Part shown: piece after piece, positions 14,417 to 28,000 of the stretch | Layout: the number at the start of each line of letters is the position of its first letter | Position numbering within the stretch: position 1 is the stretch's first letter | Origin: Nipponacmea schrenckii | Taxonomy: Eukaryota; Mollusca; Gastropoda; Lottiidae | Direction of reading: 5' to 3' | Assembly: GCA_030562195.1 (NCBI GenBank) | Contig: CM060199.1 | Coordinates: forward strand, 32,446,338-32,510,337 | Length of the DNA: 64,000 bases | The notes under the pieces: model-generated | The model's input: only the letters and a program-made list of their open reading frames with translations | What the model was told of the DNA's origin: nothing | Databases searched by the model: none | Program-made: the position numbers and the translations under genes

Positions 14417-15860
14417 TGTCCTTTTTGTCTGTCAGATAGATTTCAGTTCACGTCATAGTGGAATGTCGTCTTTGTCAGACAGATAACACTGTTTAAGCCA
14501 TAGTGGAAAGCCTCCTTTGTCAGACAGATAACACTGTTTAAGCCATAGTGGGAAAGTCATATTTGTCAGACAGATAACACTGTTTAAGCCATAGTGGAAA
14601 GTCATCTTTGTCAGACAGATAACACGGTTTAAGCCATAGTGGGAAAGTCATATTTGTCAGACAGATTACACTGTTTACTCCATAGTGGAAAGTCATCTTT
14701 GTTTTACAAAAACAGATGACACTCTTTACACCACAGTAGAAAGCCATGCTTGTTTGTCAGATGATAGTGTAGATGTCACCATAGTAGATATGCATCTTTG
14801 TTTGTTAGACAGATGATAGTGTTTATACCATAGTTGATATGCATCTTTGTTTGTCAGACTGTTTTCACTGTTTACTCCATAGTGGAAAGTCATCATCTTT
14901 GTCAGACAGATAACACTGTTTAAGCCATAGGAAAGTCATCTTTGTCAGACAGATGACACTGTTTACTCCATAGTGGAAAGTCATATTTGTAAGACAAATG
15001 ACACTGTTTACACCATAGTGGAAAGTCATCCTTGTTTGTCAGATGATAGTGTAGATGACACCATAGTAGATATGCATTTTTGTTTGTTAGACAGATGATA
15101 GTGTTCATACCATAGTTGATATGCATCTTTGTTTGTCAGACAGTTTTCACTGTTTACACCATAGTGGAAAGTCATCATCTTTGTCAGACAGATAACACTG
15201 TTTACTCCATAGTGGAAAGTCATCTTTGTAAGACAAATGACACTGTTTACACAATAGTGGAAAGTCATCCTTGTTTGTCAGATGATAGTGTAGATGACAC
15301 CATAGCAGATATGCATCTTTGTTTGTTAGACAGATGATAGTGTTGATACCATAGTTGATATGCATCTTTGTTTGTCAGACAGTTGACAGTGTTCTCAAAT
15401 CAGATGATAATTAGTGTAGATGACACCATAGTAGATATGCATCTTTGTTTGTCAGACAGATTATAGTGTTCACACCTTAGTAGATATGCATCTTTGTTTG
15501 TTAGAAAGATGATAGTGTTCATACCATAGTTGAAATACATCCTTGTTTATCAGACGGTTGACAGTGTTCTCAAATTAGTTAATGTGTCACCTTTGTTATT
15601 AAGTACAGGATTCATCTTTGTATGTCAGATAAATGTCTCTGTATGATTGGTTTGACAAATTTGTGAGGCAGACAACAGTGATCACACCATGTATGTCAGA
15701 TAGATGACAATATAGCAGATGTGTCATCTTTGTGTCAGATGTATGTCACTTGTGGTTTAGATCGATTAGTTTTTGAGACAAATGACAATGTTCACACCAA
15801 GATGGATGTTTCATCCTTTCTTGTCAGACAATTTCAATATTCACTCTTTGTCAATTAGAC
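14417..15860 (+). repeat. Complex tandem-repeat field with ~46-bp units and a 240-280-bp higher-order period
   Basis: The basic unit is CATAGTGGAAAGTCATC plus TTTGTCAGACAGATAACACTG, spaced 45-46 bp at 14521-14660. A larger block with GTTGATATGCATCTTTG repeats at 14833, 15115 and 15354 (spacings 282 and 239). Units decay towards 15860. Several frames stay open on both strands only because the repeat lacks stops. Confidence 0.9.
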
Positions 15861-17733
15861 AAGTTGCTGTCATTCTGATAACAGTTCGAAAATTGCTCTG
15901 TCTTATTTTTATCTTTGTACAAATAGTATCTAAAATTTGACATATGTGAGTGTAATTCTACTTTTGTTTTTTTATTGATTTCTGGTTTTCATTCTCTTTT
16001 TCTTATGTCTAATCTCATTTCACGATCTTTGAAAAATTTTGATGTTTTGTACTATGTTAAAATGTCAGAAGTAGATAAAAAGAAGTGAAGTTATTGATTG
16101 ATCATATTATTAACTTTCAGATATATTTTTTTATTGACATCATTGATCTACATCTATAGCTATAGATTATTAAAGTACTGATTGTCTCAAACACCCTGGA
16201 ACCAACATAAGAAAGTTAATTCAAGAACCCTTCAGAATAATAACCATTGACTATAATGTGTGGTTTTCAGATCAAGTACTTAATATTATTTGGTTAATAG
16301 GTGCAATATATAAGGGAAGGTGATAGCTTTGATTTCTTCATTGATTTTGACTTAAACTTTAAATCATCCCATTTTAGTGAATAGTTATTGTTTTGTGCTC
16401 TGTTTCCCTTAAGTTCTTGTTGTCTATGAATTAATAAAAGAGAATATTTGAATCCCAATCAGGAATGCCTTGACCTCGGATGGTTTTCAATTTTTCTGTT
16501 AATAAAGGTAATTTAAGTCTATTGACACTTATTTCATGTGAAGCAGAAGATCCACAGGGAATATTACAGTCCGTAAATTGCCCTTTGTCTCAGATGTTGA
16601 ATGTATGAACACATAGCTTATACTTTTAGCCAAATGATATTGAAATTTGATTTGATATGGTCTAGTTGTCACATTCAAGGATATGTCAGTATTTAGGAAC
16701 CTTTAATCCTCTAATGCTTCGACTGTTATGCTAATAATTCTGTTATTGTTAAGTGTCTGGTGTTCTTAATTATGTCAAACTTCTTAGGTTCAGATCTCAA
16801 AGTTATAATGGATTTAAAAGTACATGTCTAATTATTCCACAGACATTACATGCTATGGCATTATTGAAATTCCATTTGAACTTTCATTTTATTCCCCATG
16901 CTCACTTTTGACTTACTTGTATACCTTGATCTTTATATAAATAATGTATGAGTGTAGATACCTTATATGTCTCAGTTTGGGCTTTAAGCTAAATATCAGT
17001 TAGAAATACCTTTTTTTAAGATTTAATTTATTCCTCATCACATGAACAATTAGTAAATACAGAGGTCTCTAAGGGCAATACAAAAGGATTGATAGGCCTT
17101 GCTTTCACACAGATTTCTCCTACTGAAAAGCATCCTCAAGCCCGCATTTGCCCTTTCGCTCTACCAAGGGCTTCTCTCTGGGTAGAGTTATAATGTGGTT
17201 GCTGACTTCATTCATCTGTTCATTTACTAAGTAATGATTTTAAACTAATCTCAACTTTCAGCACTCAACATTCAAAACTGAAAAATCAGTAACTCTGGTA
17301 GTTAATATCCATACAGCATGTAAGGTCAATTTAGAAGTTGCTAAGGACAGCTTCTTTTAGATTTTCCTCTAAAGAGGTTCAATATGGACTTCGATTGAGA
17401 TTTTAGGTAAGATAACAATTGTAAAAGTATGAAAGTGTCTGTTTTAAAAGCTGCTGATGAAGATCATGTCGTGGGAAATTTCATGTAATGAAACAAATAT
17501 CTCTGGAGGCGACTTCAGTTAAAAACAATTTGTCCACAGTTATCACAGGGTATTGGGAATATAAAATGGAGAAGTGGATTAGGTAGTTTTGAACATAGAT
17601 ATAACCCATGAGTGTCTTGATAATTATACTTAATATACTATATTCTAAAATGTCTTCACTTACTAAGGATCCAAATGTTTACATTTCACCACAGTTCCTA
17701 AGATTGCACAGAAAACTTGTTGTCTTTTATTAA

Positions 17734-18221
17734 AGGGGCCCAGGCTTGATTTTTAGGGGTCGTTTTGGGCCTTTGTTACATTTAAACAGTCCTCAGAAAT
17801 ATTCAAGCTCTGAGAAAATCGCAAAATACCTTGAAATATGCCTCAAACAAAAAATTTCACTTTTCATTTTTTTCCGTGCTGTATGCGGCTGGTCTCCAGT
17901 CAGTCTGAAAAGTGTGTCCTGTTGACAAAGACTACAATTAAAAAATGCGTTGTAGTCTGTTTATATAGATGACCGCTACTGCACGACGGGAAGGATATCT
18001 CTTTGATTATCAAGACGAACCGTTTTCCAATATGGCGGGACGTTTGTAATTTCTTAAGTCATTATGATTTTTCAAACACGGATAATTATGGATACACATG
18101 GATTTGAAGGCTCAAATTTCAAAGGTAAGCTCTGTAGACTATTTCTAATAAGCTAACCAAAAGATTTCATGTGTTTGAGGCTGTCAGATGATTGTCCGAA
18201 ACAAATAAAGCCTGAGCCTCT
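17734..18221. mobile_element. 488-bp TTAA-flanked MITE
   Basis: TTAA at 17730-17733 and 18222-18225. The left end AGGGGCCCAGGCTTGATTT matches the inverted right end AGAGGCTCAGGCTTTATTT at 16 of 19 positions. The TTAA duplication suggests piggyBac-type mobilisation. The interior contains a GC-richer patch with an ATGGCGGGACG motif and a CAAAG|GTAAGC donor-like site, which might be a captured promoter and first exon, but no transposase is visible. Confidence 0.7.
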
Positions 18222-19193
18222 TTAAATGTTATTTGCAGAGTTGATATGAAATTTGTTACGAAATGGATGAATTTTGAGTTTATTAAGTGTACCTAGATTT
18301 GTATAAAGTTATGGATAAGATTTGTTGTTTTGTGTTAATTTTGATTTTAATAAAACAAATATATGCTTCCATGGTCTTTATAACATTATCCCACTAAATG
18401 AAATAATAGAAGTTAGATTTAAAAGTCTGGAAAAGATCTAGGTAGAAATTTGCCCCTGGCATTTGCTGAATTAATTGTTCATGGAACTTAAACATGCAGC
18501 TGCTGAAGAAAAAGTTGGTTAGTATATAATTGACCTATTATTTCTATTTTTTAATATTTTTAAAATCTGTGATGATTAATAATGTGTTTGAAAATAGAAG
18601 CAGCCATTTATTTTGTCAAGTCTAATATTATATCAAACTTTGACAACTGAATATTAAAAAATTACAGAGCTGAAAATATGATGTGTCATTAGCTTAGATC
18701 TTATATATTTTTCTGGTCTAATATAGACATTATAATTAATTAGGTTATATACATAATATAATTTCATTAGTTTAAAGTAAAATATGTGTCCGCAAGTATC
18801 ATTGTCTTTCTAACATGTTTTCCCACTTCAATACTTTCACTTAAATTATAATCTGTCTACCTCCACTCAAATTGAATTAAAGGCAATGTCAGGCCTAATT
18901 CCCTTGTTATATATCAAACCAAATTTCTTTTCAACTCCTTTAAAGGAAATTATTCAAGAATTGAGACATGCAATTAGGCATTAATGTGTATTTTCAGAAG
19001 TGCTTATTACTTCTATAGGACGAATTCTCCTGGTTAAATCAAATTTAGTCATATGTAGTTGCCTGTAGAACAAAATGCTCTTTTCTGAATCCCAGTGGAT
19101 TTTAACATGGGATTATACACAGATTGCATGACTTTAAAGTCAAATCAAATGAATTTCTTCTCTAAGTGGTAACACAATTCACAATATTAGGCT

Positions 19194-19258
19194 AGACATT
19201 TTTTATTTTAGCCAAATTTACGTCGGCGGGCCCGTAAAACATAAAATAAAAAATGTCT
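19194..19258. repeat. Perfect 17-bp inverted repeat with GC-rich loop
   Basis: AGACATTTTTTATTTTA (19194-19210) is exactly inverted at 19242-19258, around a 31-base loop containing ACGTCGGCGGGCCCG. It could be a tiny foldback element or a stable RNA hairpin if transcribed. Confidence 0.8.
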
Positions 19259-19860
19259 GGCCCTAAGGGGATTATAAAGAGGTTATCTAAATTCATCTGT
19301 ACCAGGGACACTGAGAGGTTCAATTTTTACCATTTTTCAATCATATGTCTGTGATTCTAGTAATTCAACTAAACCTGAATTGCAAAGGGCCTTATGTGAT
19401 GGAGCATATTTTGCAATAAGTGACGTAATCAAACGTTTTACTTAAAGATGGGTTGCCGCATTAATTAGAGCCAAAGTAAGCTTACTAATTGATTAATTGG
19501 GGTTTCTAATGAATAATCCATGTATTCTCAAGTTCAAAGGACCTATATGGACGTAGAAATGCTTGTGGAATTCATTTGACTCTGATCTGCTTTGAAACGC
19601 TAAATTTAGACTCCATGTACACGTGACAAAATGACGTCATATGAATGAAGGCATCTAAAATTGACTTTGTATTTTATTATAAGTGAGTAAAAACTTATTT
19701 AGATTAATTCATAATGTTTTTACAAAATGATATTTAAACGTTTTATTCCCTTTTGCTAAAGATAATTAATGGAATACGAAAATGCCATTGTCGTTGTGTA
19801 AATATTAAGAAATGTGGACAATAACAACAGTGTCCAGTTACGTCATGATTTACGTACTGA

Positions 19861-20060
19861 ATTGACAGACTGGATGATCAAAAAAAAGATCAAAGACATT
19901 TGAGACTTGACGTACATACCTATGCTAGTACCCTACCGCAGGAAATCCCGTCATAATTAGCCTAATTATGAGTTATTTAAGGACTTGTGGGACCATCTGG
20001 TATTTTTCCCAGTCATTAGAACACCTCTACTTTCTTTTGATAAAAGTATTACTGGTCCAA
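19861..20060 (+). repeat. Dispersed repeat, copy 2
   Basis: Same order of words as 2547-2680 with about 60 bp extra in the middle. GACTTGACGTAC in the extra part is seen again near 26645. Confidence 0.55.
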
Positions 20061-21542
20061 TTAGGGTATATATATGTATATATTTGAAAATAAGAAAACC
20101 CATTTTAATTGTATTGCCAGATCAAAAATCGGTATAGAGCAAATCAATGCTCATAACTTCTTTACAATCCCTTTAATAAAATATCAAATATTATTGGCAA
20201 TCATCTTACTTATAGTAATAACTACTGTTTTTATGAAGCTCGGCACAGACAGTCCCTTTACTTAATCATCTAAAAGTGTAGATTTATTTAGAAAATGATA
20301 ATAATAAAAGAGATATTCTTCTATTAAATTATCAATTTCAAAATGTTTTAAACATTAATTAAACAATTTTGGCTTAGATTACTTGCCTGTCTCAGTTTAT
20401 TTGAATGTTGGACTTTGTAATTAGGCTGATAAATATGATTTTATAACCAAACCAACAAAGATTCCGTAAAGGTTCAAGTTATTAAGAACATATAAATGAC
20501 AACTTTTGAATAAAAAATAATTTTTTCTTTCTCTCATTTCTAGTTTGACATTTCAAGTGACATTTAATCCTTTATTGGAAAATGAAAAATATAATTGTTT
20601 AATAGTAGAATGAAATATTTCCCAAATTTTGTATTACGTGCCTGTATCATATCAGGCTTTTAGCTAATAAGACCGGACCATGTCCTTGTGTATTGGACCC
20701 AATTCTGTCCCATGTAAACTTAATAGTTTATTTTATTTATAAGTGATGTAATTTGTTTATAAGTTTTTAAGAATTGCTTGTAAAACAAATATCAAATGAA
20801 ACAAATGTATTATATGTTATTACTTGTATAATTGTAAATTGTACCAGGAATGATGCTGTTTTTGGTGTTGTAATGTCCCCTGACAGATCCAAACAACAAC
20901 TTTATTTGAGTATTTTTATCACTAGATTAGGTGCTAGGGTTATAAACAGGCTCATTTCCACTCCAGACTTCAACATTAATTCCCATTTCAGCCGTCAATT
21001 CATTAATGTCACTGATTGAAGCATGAAGCTAATGTTGTTAATGACTGTAATTCAATTAATATCAAAATATATTCCTAAAACTTTTGGAAATTTGTTGTTG
21101 ATAATCAGGAAATACAGCCATTACCACAATTATGTCTTGATTATGGTCAGTGATAATAGGCCATGAGAATGATATTAAAAATGGCAGGATTGTAATGTCC
21201 AGTTAGTCATAGTCTGCTGCTTTTATTTGCCAATTTCTGTCAAATTGCTTCACCTTCTTGGTTAATAAGTAGCCTGAAGAAACTGTTGACACAGACAAGA
21301 CAAACTAAATGCAATGTACATGACGCCCTATGAGCAGACAGGAAATATTTCATAGAGACATCATCGAGATGTATTGACTAGAATTCTGACTTGGATATGT
21401 ATCAGCAGGATCTCAGAAAAGCATAGTCTTATTCTTATTAATTGTATAATAAGATTTTGGGCTTTGCACACCGAACCCATTAATACCAGTTTATGGATTA
21501 CATATAACCAGTTCAAGTCAGTTATTTCAAGAACTATCTTTA

Positions 21543-21790
21543 TCAAATCAGTGGTTATTTCATGGTGTAACCTACAATTAATCAGATATCAAATCAGTGC
21601 TTATTTCATGATTTAGCCTTCAATTAATCAGATATCAAATCAGGCGTTATTTCATGGTGTAACCTACAATTAATCAGATATCAAAGCGGTGGTTATTTCA
21701 TGATTTAACCTACAATAAATCAGATATTAAATCAGTGGTTATTCAAGGTTTAGCCCAGAATGAATCTGATATCAAATATTTATTACATGG
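21543..21790 (+). repeat. 46-bp tandem repeat, about 5.4 copies, close to exon 1 acceptor
   Basis: The unit TCAAATCAGTGGTTATTTC followed by AACCTACAATTAATCAGATA recurs at 21543, 21589, 21635, 21681 and 21727. The array ends about 170 bp before the exon at 21958. Confidence 0.9.
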
Positions 21791-21957
21791 GTAACCGTTG
21801 ATCAGATATAAAAAAAAAAAACACTGGTTTGTCTTAGAAACATTTATCAGACCAGAACAACTTTTCAGTCAGATATCTAATCACAGGTGACCTTATCTCA
21901 GATATCAATTCTTTATGTCTGAGTATATCTCTAAAGAATTACCAATGTCTATTTCAG

Positions 21958-22077
21958 GGTTTCACAGCAGAATTGGCTATCGACAACTCAGATGACTTTA
22001 CCAGCTCCTATTTCCAACAGAAAAACTTCATCATATCTGATCTTATCATGAATGATGGTGGAGCTCTTCATTTGGAG
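21958..22077 (+). CDS. B3GALNT2: B3GALNT2-like exon 1 of window (40 codons, phase 0 to 0)
   Basis: The acceptor tatttcag ends at 21957 and the donor gtaatt starts at 22078. The exon encodes 40 residues beginning GFTAELAIDNSDD and ending LIMNDGGALHLE. The NDGG segment resembles the VNDGGG stretch that precedes the catalytic domain in vertebrate B3GALNT2. The frame stays open past the donor, so the border rests on the consensus site and on the phase fit to the next exon. A 46-bp tandem repeat ends about 170 bp before the acceptor. The exon upstream must end in phase 0; I could not find it in this window. Confidence 0.8.
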
Positions 22078-25000
22078 GTAATTTTCTATTTCTGCTATCA
22101 TCGACCATTTTTATCTTTCACTTTAGGAAGTAAGGTGGACATCTATCACTTCTGATCAATAAGCAATTATAGTACTTCTGGCATTTCTTGAATCTTATAT
22201 CACTGTGTATAGCACTGGCTATTTTATTACCAGACCATATAAGCTCAGAATTACAGGATGGTTCACTGTTGTCTGTCCAACACAGATTGAATATCAAAAT
22301 AAACATGTTTCATATTCTTCAATTAAAGGAAGAATGAACACAGTTTTTATGTTTTACTACTCCTCAATAAATAACAGTAATACACAACATTTCAACAATT
22401 ACACTGTTGTCATCAGGTGAACAAGACTGTCACTTAAGGATTATTTTCAAATAAAGTCTTTACCTAACATTTATAGTCCAATGGGTCTACTATAAAGTTT
22501 GTTATTCTTGACACAAACATCTTATCAGTTACTATGGTCCATTAACTTTAAGTTGTCAAGTCCATATCAAAACCTTTATTGATAAACCTAAAAGTTTGAG
22601 GAACCCAATTTTATTGAAATATACTGCTTCTAAAAAAGTAAAAAATCTCGGTTTTATAATTCTGAAAATTTATTCACAATCTCCTTCTATTAAAAGCTTT
22701 ATTTAAAAGTGAGTATTAGTCTGATGATATAATATGAAAATCATTAAAAATGTAATTTAATTTAAATTTATAGTTTTCCATTATCAACTTAATGGTCAAA
22801 ACTTTAATAATGCTGTATTTTATGATTGTTATAATTTTGTCCACAATGAATTTTTGAAGTAAAATGGCAAGTAAGAATAATAAAATTTTATAATAATTTT
22901 CCCACTGATAATGTTAAAAGTTTCTTCAGCTTTTTTGTTTTTTAGAGGATAACATTAATCTGTAAGCCAACCCCATTTGCCGTTGATAATCTGAAAACTC
23001 CAAAATTTTTAGGTCCCTATTTAATACTAGCCAGTTATTGGACTTGATTTAGCAAAATATGTGACTAACTGTAGTCAAAACCCTCCAATTCCTAATAAGG
23101 ATTTATAGCATTCTAATTTGCATAAATCTCACACAACTCTTCCTTATGGTAAAAACTAATCAATATAAGATGTAGGAAAGGGTTCTGTAAGGCAAAGGTG
23201 AAGCAAAATTTGATGGAGTAATTTTTAGTTAGAAATATCACCATCTTGAAAGGGGAGATAACTTCAATTATTACATTATTGTAATTCAGTGGTGCAAATT
23301 CTCTTGAGGGAGCTGCATTATTTCTGGTCTTTCTGAATGTCCCAATACACATAAATGTTCTATAAAACCTCTTCAATACATTTTTTCATAGTTTTTGATG
23401 AAATTGGGCTATAATACATGGATGCCTGCTTAAGGTTAGAGAATCCATCTTCATTAGCCTATTAGGTGTAGATGAGTAGGACGTAAAAATACTAGATTAG
23501 AGAAAATGCCAGTTGCATGTTTTAATCTTTATACCAGCAAGAAGAAGTCTGACCATACCCTCAATGCTACAATTCCAAGAGACAGCATGATTTTTAGGTT
23601 AAAAACCTATGACATTGTTTACTATCAGCACCTCTTTATTGGATTTGATGAAAAAGTTCTTTAACACTGTTGGATACTATTCATAAGACACATGCTACCT
23701 CAAGAAAACTAAAATTCAAATCAGTGGCAGACCAAAATATTAATTTAAATGTATTATTAATTCTGGAATATGACTTATTTCAATCTTGGATTGTCAGGAA
23801 AAAAATCTGGAGCCATAAAAAATAATTTTATTTTCAAATCCAGATTCAAGAAAAAGTGAAATCTGATCAGTTATTAATGTTCCTTTTGATTCAAGTGTAG
23901 CTTTCTGACCAATCAGATGAAGGAATGAACCATTAATCTAATTTACATAAAAAGGTCTCTTTGTTCAGTTTTTCTGAAGAATACTTATAGAGAAATACAT
24001 GGAATCGGAATCACTAATGGATCAATCCAGTCTTCGTAGTTCTATGACTGATTATAAGTCACTTTCACACACTGAATAAGGCCTATTTTTTTTTATACTC
24101 TATTTTTTTTATATTCATATCTCAGTACATAATGAGGTTATTGTGTCATTTTCTTTGTTCAAAAGTTTTGTTCACTTTCAGTCTTACACATACTTCTACA
24201 AATAATACAAGTCGACCTTCAGACATTTGTTAGTTAAAAAGCTTTTATAAAATTAAAATATATTCTTATTGTAAATCTCATGCTGATTTTTTTTTTTAAT
24301 ATCATATTTAAAATGCTTAATCATGCTTGTTATTAAAACTTACCAATAGCATGAAACATCGGTTGATTTCGATGTTCCAATGTCAATGATTGTGTACAAA
24401 TTGATATACAAAACTAGCCAGAGCTGGCTTTTTTCTTTAGGAAGAGAAACTCAAATATAATCCAACATATGTGATCTACCGATGTTGTCAGGCTTTTACT
24501 GCTTTTGCATGCTGTCTCCTGACTTACTAACATAATACCCAATTTATAGATTTTCTTTGTAACTATAATTTTCAAACCATAAGTCAATGAGCATTCTTTA
24601 CTTGTATTTTTCCGGTAACACCCATAGAGATATTTCCTCAAAGCCTTTTATGCCAAAAAATCGCTGAAATTTCAGCACAGACAAGGGAAACAACTGCATT
24701 CCTGACTTCTAAAGGCAAGCAGCTCTGCTAGTTCCTCTTGGCTGTGGTAGGTTCCAGAATGTTGTAAATGAACTTGAGGTCATGAGATTAATATTTTCCT
24801 CTGCACAATATTTGGCAAATAGCGAATCATCTGCAATTTTTGTCTGACTATTGCTCACATGCTGCAAATATGATTATGTGAAATAATTAACATTACCAAC
24901 CATGTTATGATGTGATAAATCTGCATTGGGTCAAGGTTGCATAATGAAGTGCTCTTCCTTTCTACAGACAAGGACTCTTTACTATAACTGGAGAGCCATG

Positions 25001-28000
25001 GTAGCTCAGTGAGTTAGATGCTTGCTTGCTAACATGAGTTTCTGATTTTTTTAATCCAGTTTCCCTCCTGTCAGTGATGCAGGTTGAAGGAGCGGACATT
25101 GAAAAGGCGTCTAGTTGTTCTGATTGGACAATAAAATGAGGCCCTGTGTACTACAGACTGTGCATATTAAAGATACCTCAACAGTTTGAAATTCCAATCC
25201 TTGCAAAGTTTACCCCATTGCACCCTGCATGGTGTTGTCTATCTTCATAAGCATATTAGATGCAGAAGAGATGGAAATAAAACTCCATTTCATTTCTTTC
25301 CTTACTATGACTGTATTTGACCAAAATGATTAGTTGTAAAAACTGCTTGTTTCAGCTTTATTCATTCACTTAAACATGTTAAATGATCAAATTATAGCCT
25401 CTGTCAATGTTGCCAATGTGTTACATTCATAAACACAACTTTCAAACATTTGTAAATGTCAGAAAGTGAAAAGCTAAATGATTCTTATTCATGTATCTGT
25501 AAGACTAAATCATTGCAATTAAATGGCTCACTGCACCAAATTCATCAGCAGTTAAAGCTAGTACTTTTTCATTCGTAAGCCTTCGCTACTTCAAACCAAA
25601 AACCAAACAAGTTGTAGAAGTTATTCATAGTTACGAAGAGAATTATCTGACAAGATTGCTAGGATCTCGTCTAGATTAAGGTTAGAAACTACTTAAGTCC
25701 CAAACTGATGAGAAAGTGCTCGACTTTTTTCTATAGGCTTGAGAAATGTTGTTTGATCAATAACTTATAGAGATTTCATGTCTCTGAATCTCAACAAATG
25801 ATTAAAGTAACCTTGGTAATAGTTTATCAATGATATAATGGTAATTTCTATAATGGTAATTTCTACCCTATCTTATATTTATCTTCTATGAACTGAACTC
25901 TTTGATAAAATATACTATATGTTATTTAGTATTACATGGGCATAATGTAATAACTCAAATTTTTATTATATCATTTATATTGGCAAATTCAACAAGGGTC
26001 CACTTACACTACAGCCTCCAAATTATTTCTAATGTTTAAGTGCATACTTTTATTGAACTTGTAACAATTATGACCATTATGACCCAAAATGAAGATAATT
26101 AGGTGTTAGTTGTTCAAAGAAAGGAGTTTCATGTGTTTGATCAAATCAATTCATTGCAGTAATGAAGAGGCAAAAAGCTCACTTTTTCTCACATTGCATT
26201 AGCTAATGTACTTGTTCAGAAAATAATGATCAGAATGGAATTAATAAAGTGTAATGAAGATACTGGACTTGTTTTTAAAAAAGGTTTGATTGATTGATAT
26301 AAAATGAAAAAGACATCAAAACGATCCTAGAGTGGCATGTTCATGAAATAGTCTTAATAAAAGTTGCGTTACTGATTAGATATCTCAAAATGTTTGAGTT
26401 TATTTGTCTAATTGTATTAAAATGGTTTTTATTAGTCTGACCAGTAGTAACGTTTCCATAGATGAGGATCGACTTTCCATGAATATATTAACACTAGAAG
26501 GGTTATAAATTGTGTCTGGATGATGAAAGTTATATGAGAAGTGAAAGTGTAATGTGTTAGTTAGAAGACCATACTAAAATTAATTGGTCCTTAGGCTAGT
26601 AATATAGACAATAATGTAGTTATTTTAATACACATATTATATAACTTGACGTACTTCCCTACCCTGACCTATGCTACTACTTTCACTTTATGGTACAACT
26701 TTTGTTATATAGTTCTACTTGCGTTATATGGTTCCATCTATTACTTTCAATTTAGATTCTAGTTTGTACCCAAAATTCGTTCTTATTTGTAAGTGAATGA
26801 TGAGTATTCTGAAACCATAACACTCTCTACCAGTGAAACTGCTTTTGAGGTATAGGGGTAGTTGATCTGTACATGTATTTTATTACTTTAAATCTTGATC
26901 CAAGTTGTTCTTATTGAATATACATGTATTTTATTACTTTAAATCTTTATCCAAGTTGTTCTTATTGAATATACATGTATTTTATTACTTTAAATCTTGA
27001 TCCAAGTTGTTCTTATTGAAATATACATGTATTATATTACTTTAAATCTTGATCCAAGTTATTCTTATTGAAATATACATGTATTTTATTACTTTAAATC
27101 TTGATCCAAGTTGTTCTTATTAAAATATACATGTATTATATTACTTTAAATCTTGATCCAAGTTGTTCTTTTTGAAATATAAATGTATTTTATTACTTTA
27201 AATCTTGATCCAAGTTGTTCTTATTAAAATATACATGTATTATATTACTTTAAATCTTGACCCAAGTTATTCTTATTGAAATATACATGTATTTTATTAC
27301 TTTAAATCTTGATCCAAGTTGTTCTTATTAAAATATACATGTATTTTATTACTTTAAATCTTGATCCAAGTTGTTCTTATTGAAATATAAATGTATTTTA
27401 TTACTTTAAATCTTGATCCAAGTTATTCTTATTGAATATACATGTATTTTATTACTTTAAATCTTGATCCAAATTGTTCTTTTTGAAATATACATGTATT
27501 TTATTACTTTAAATCTTGATCCAAGTTATTCTTATTGAATATACATGTATTTTATTACTTTAAATCTTGATCCAAGTTATTCTTATTGAATATACATGTA
27601 TTTTATTACTTTAAATCTTGATCCAAGTTGTTCTTATTGAATATACATGTATTTTATTACTTAAATCTTGATCCAAGTTGTTCTTTTTGAAATATAAATG
27701 TATTTTATTACTTTAAATCTTGATCCAAGTTGTTCTTATTGAATAAAACATGTATTTTATTACTTTAAATCTTGATCCAAGTTGTTCTTATTAAAATATA
27801 CATGTATTTTATTACTTTAAATCTTGATCCAAGTTATTCTTATTGAAATATAACATGTATTTTATTACTTTAAATCTTGATCCAAGTTATTCTTATTGAA
27901 ATATACAATGTATTTTATTACTTTAAATCTTGATCCAAGTTATTCTTATTGAAATATACATGTATTTTATTACTTTAAATCTTGATCCAAGTTGTTCTTA

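Larger units (their letters stand above)
1..21957. other. Non-coding, repeat-rich region upstream of the first recognised exon
   Basis: No exon could be supported here although the first 215 or so residues of the transferase must be encoded somewhere 5'. At least the right end is intron, since the exon at 21958 starts with an acceptor. Identified contents are listed separately (SINE pieces, pearl-like element, minisatellites, TTAA element, hairpin). The stretches 351-5480, 6081-9003, 9541-10500, 10860-12979, 15870-17729, 18226-19190 and 20060-21540 hold AT-rich unique-looking DNA with no gene that I can see. Confidence 0.7.

Noticed and set aside
14538..15365. Several frames of 60-80 codons on both strands
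   Set aside because: They are readings of the same 46-bp tandem repeat and exist in overlapping frames on both strands.
25000..25020. tRNA-like GGTAGCTCAGTGAGTTAG
   Set aside because: No tRNA body or anticodon stem follows; the SINE body and tail do, so it is a SINE head.
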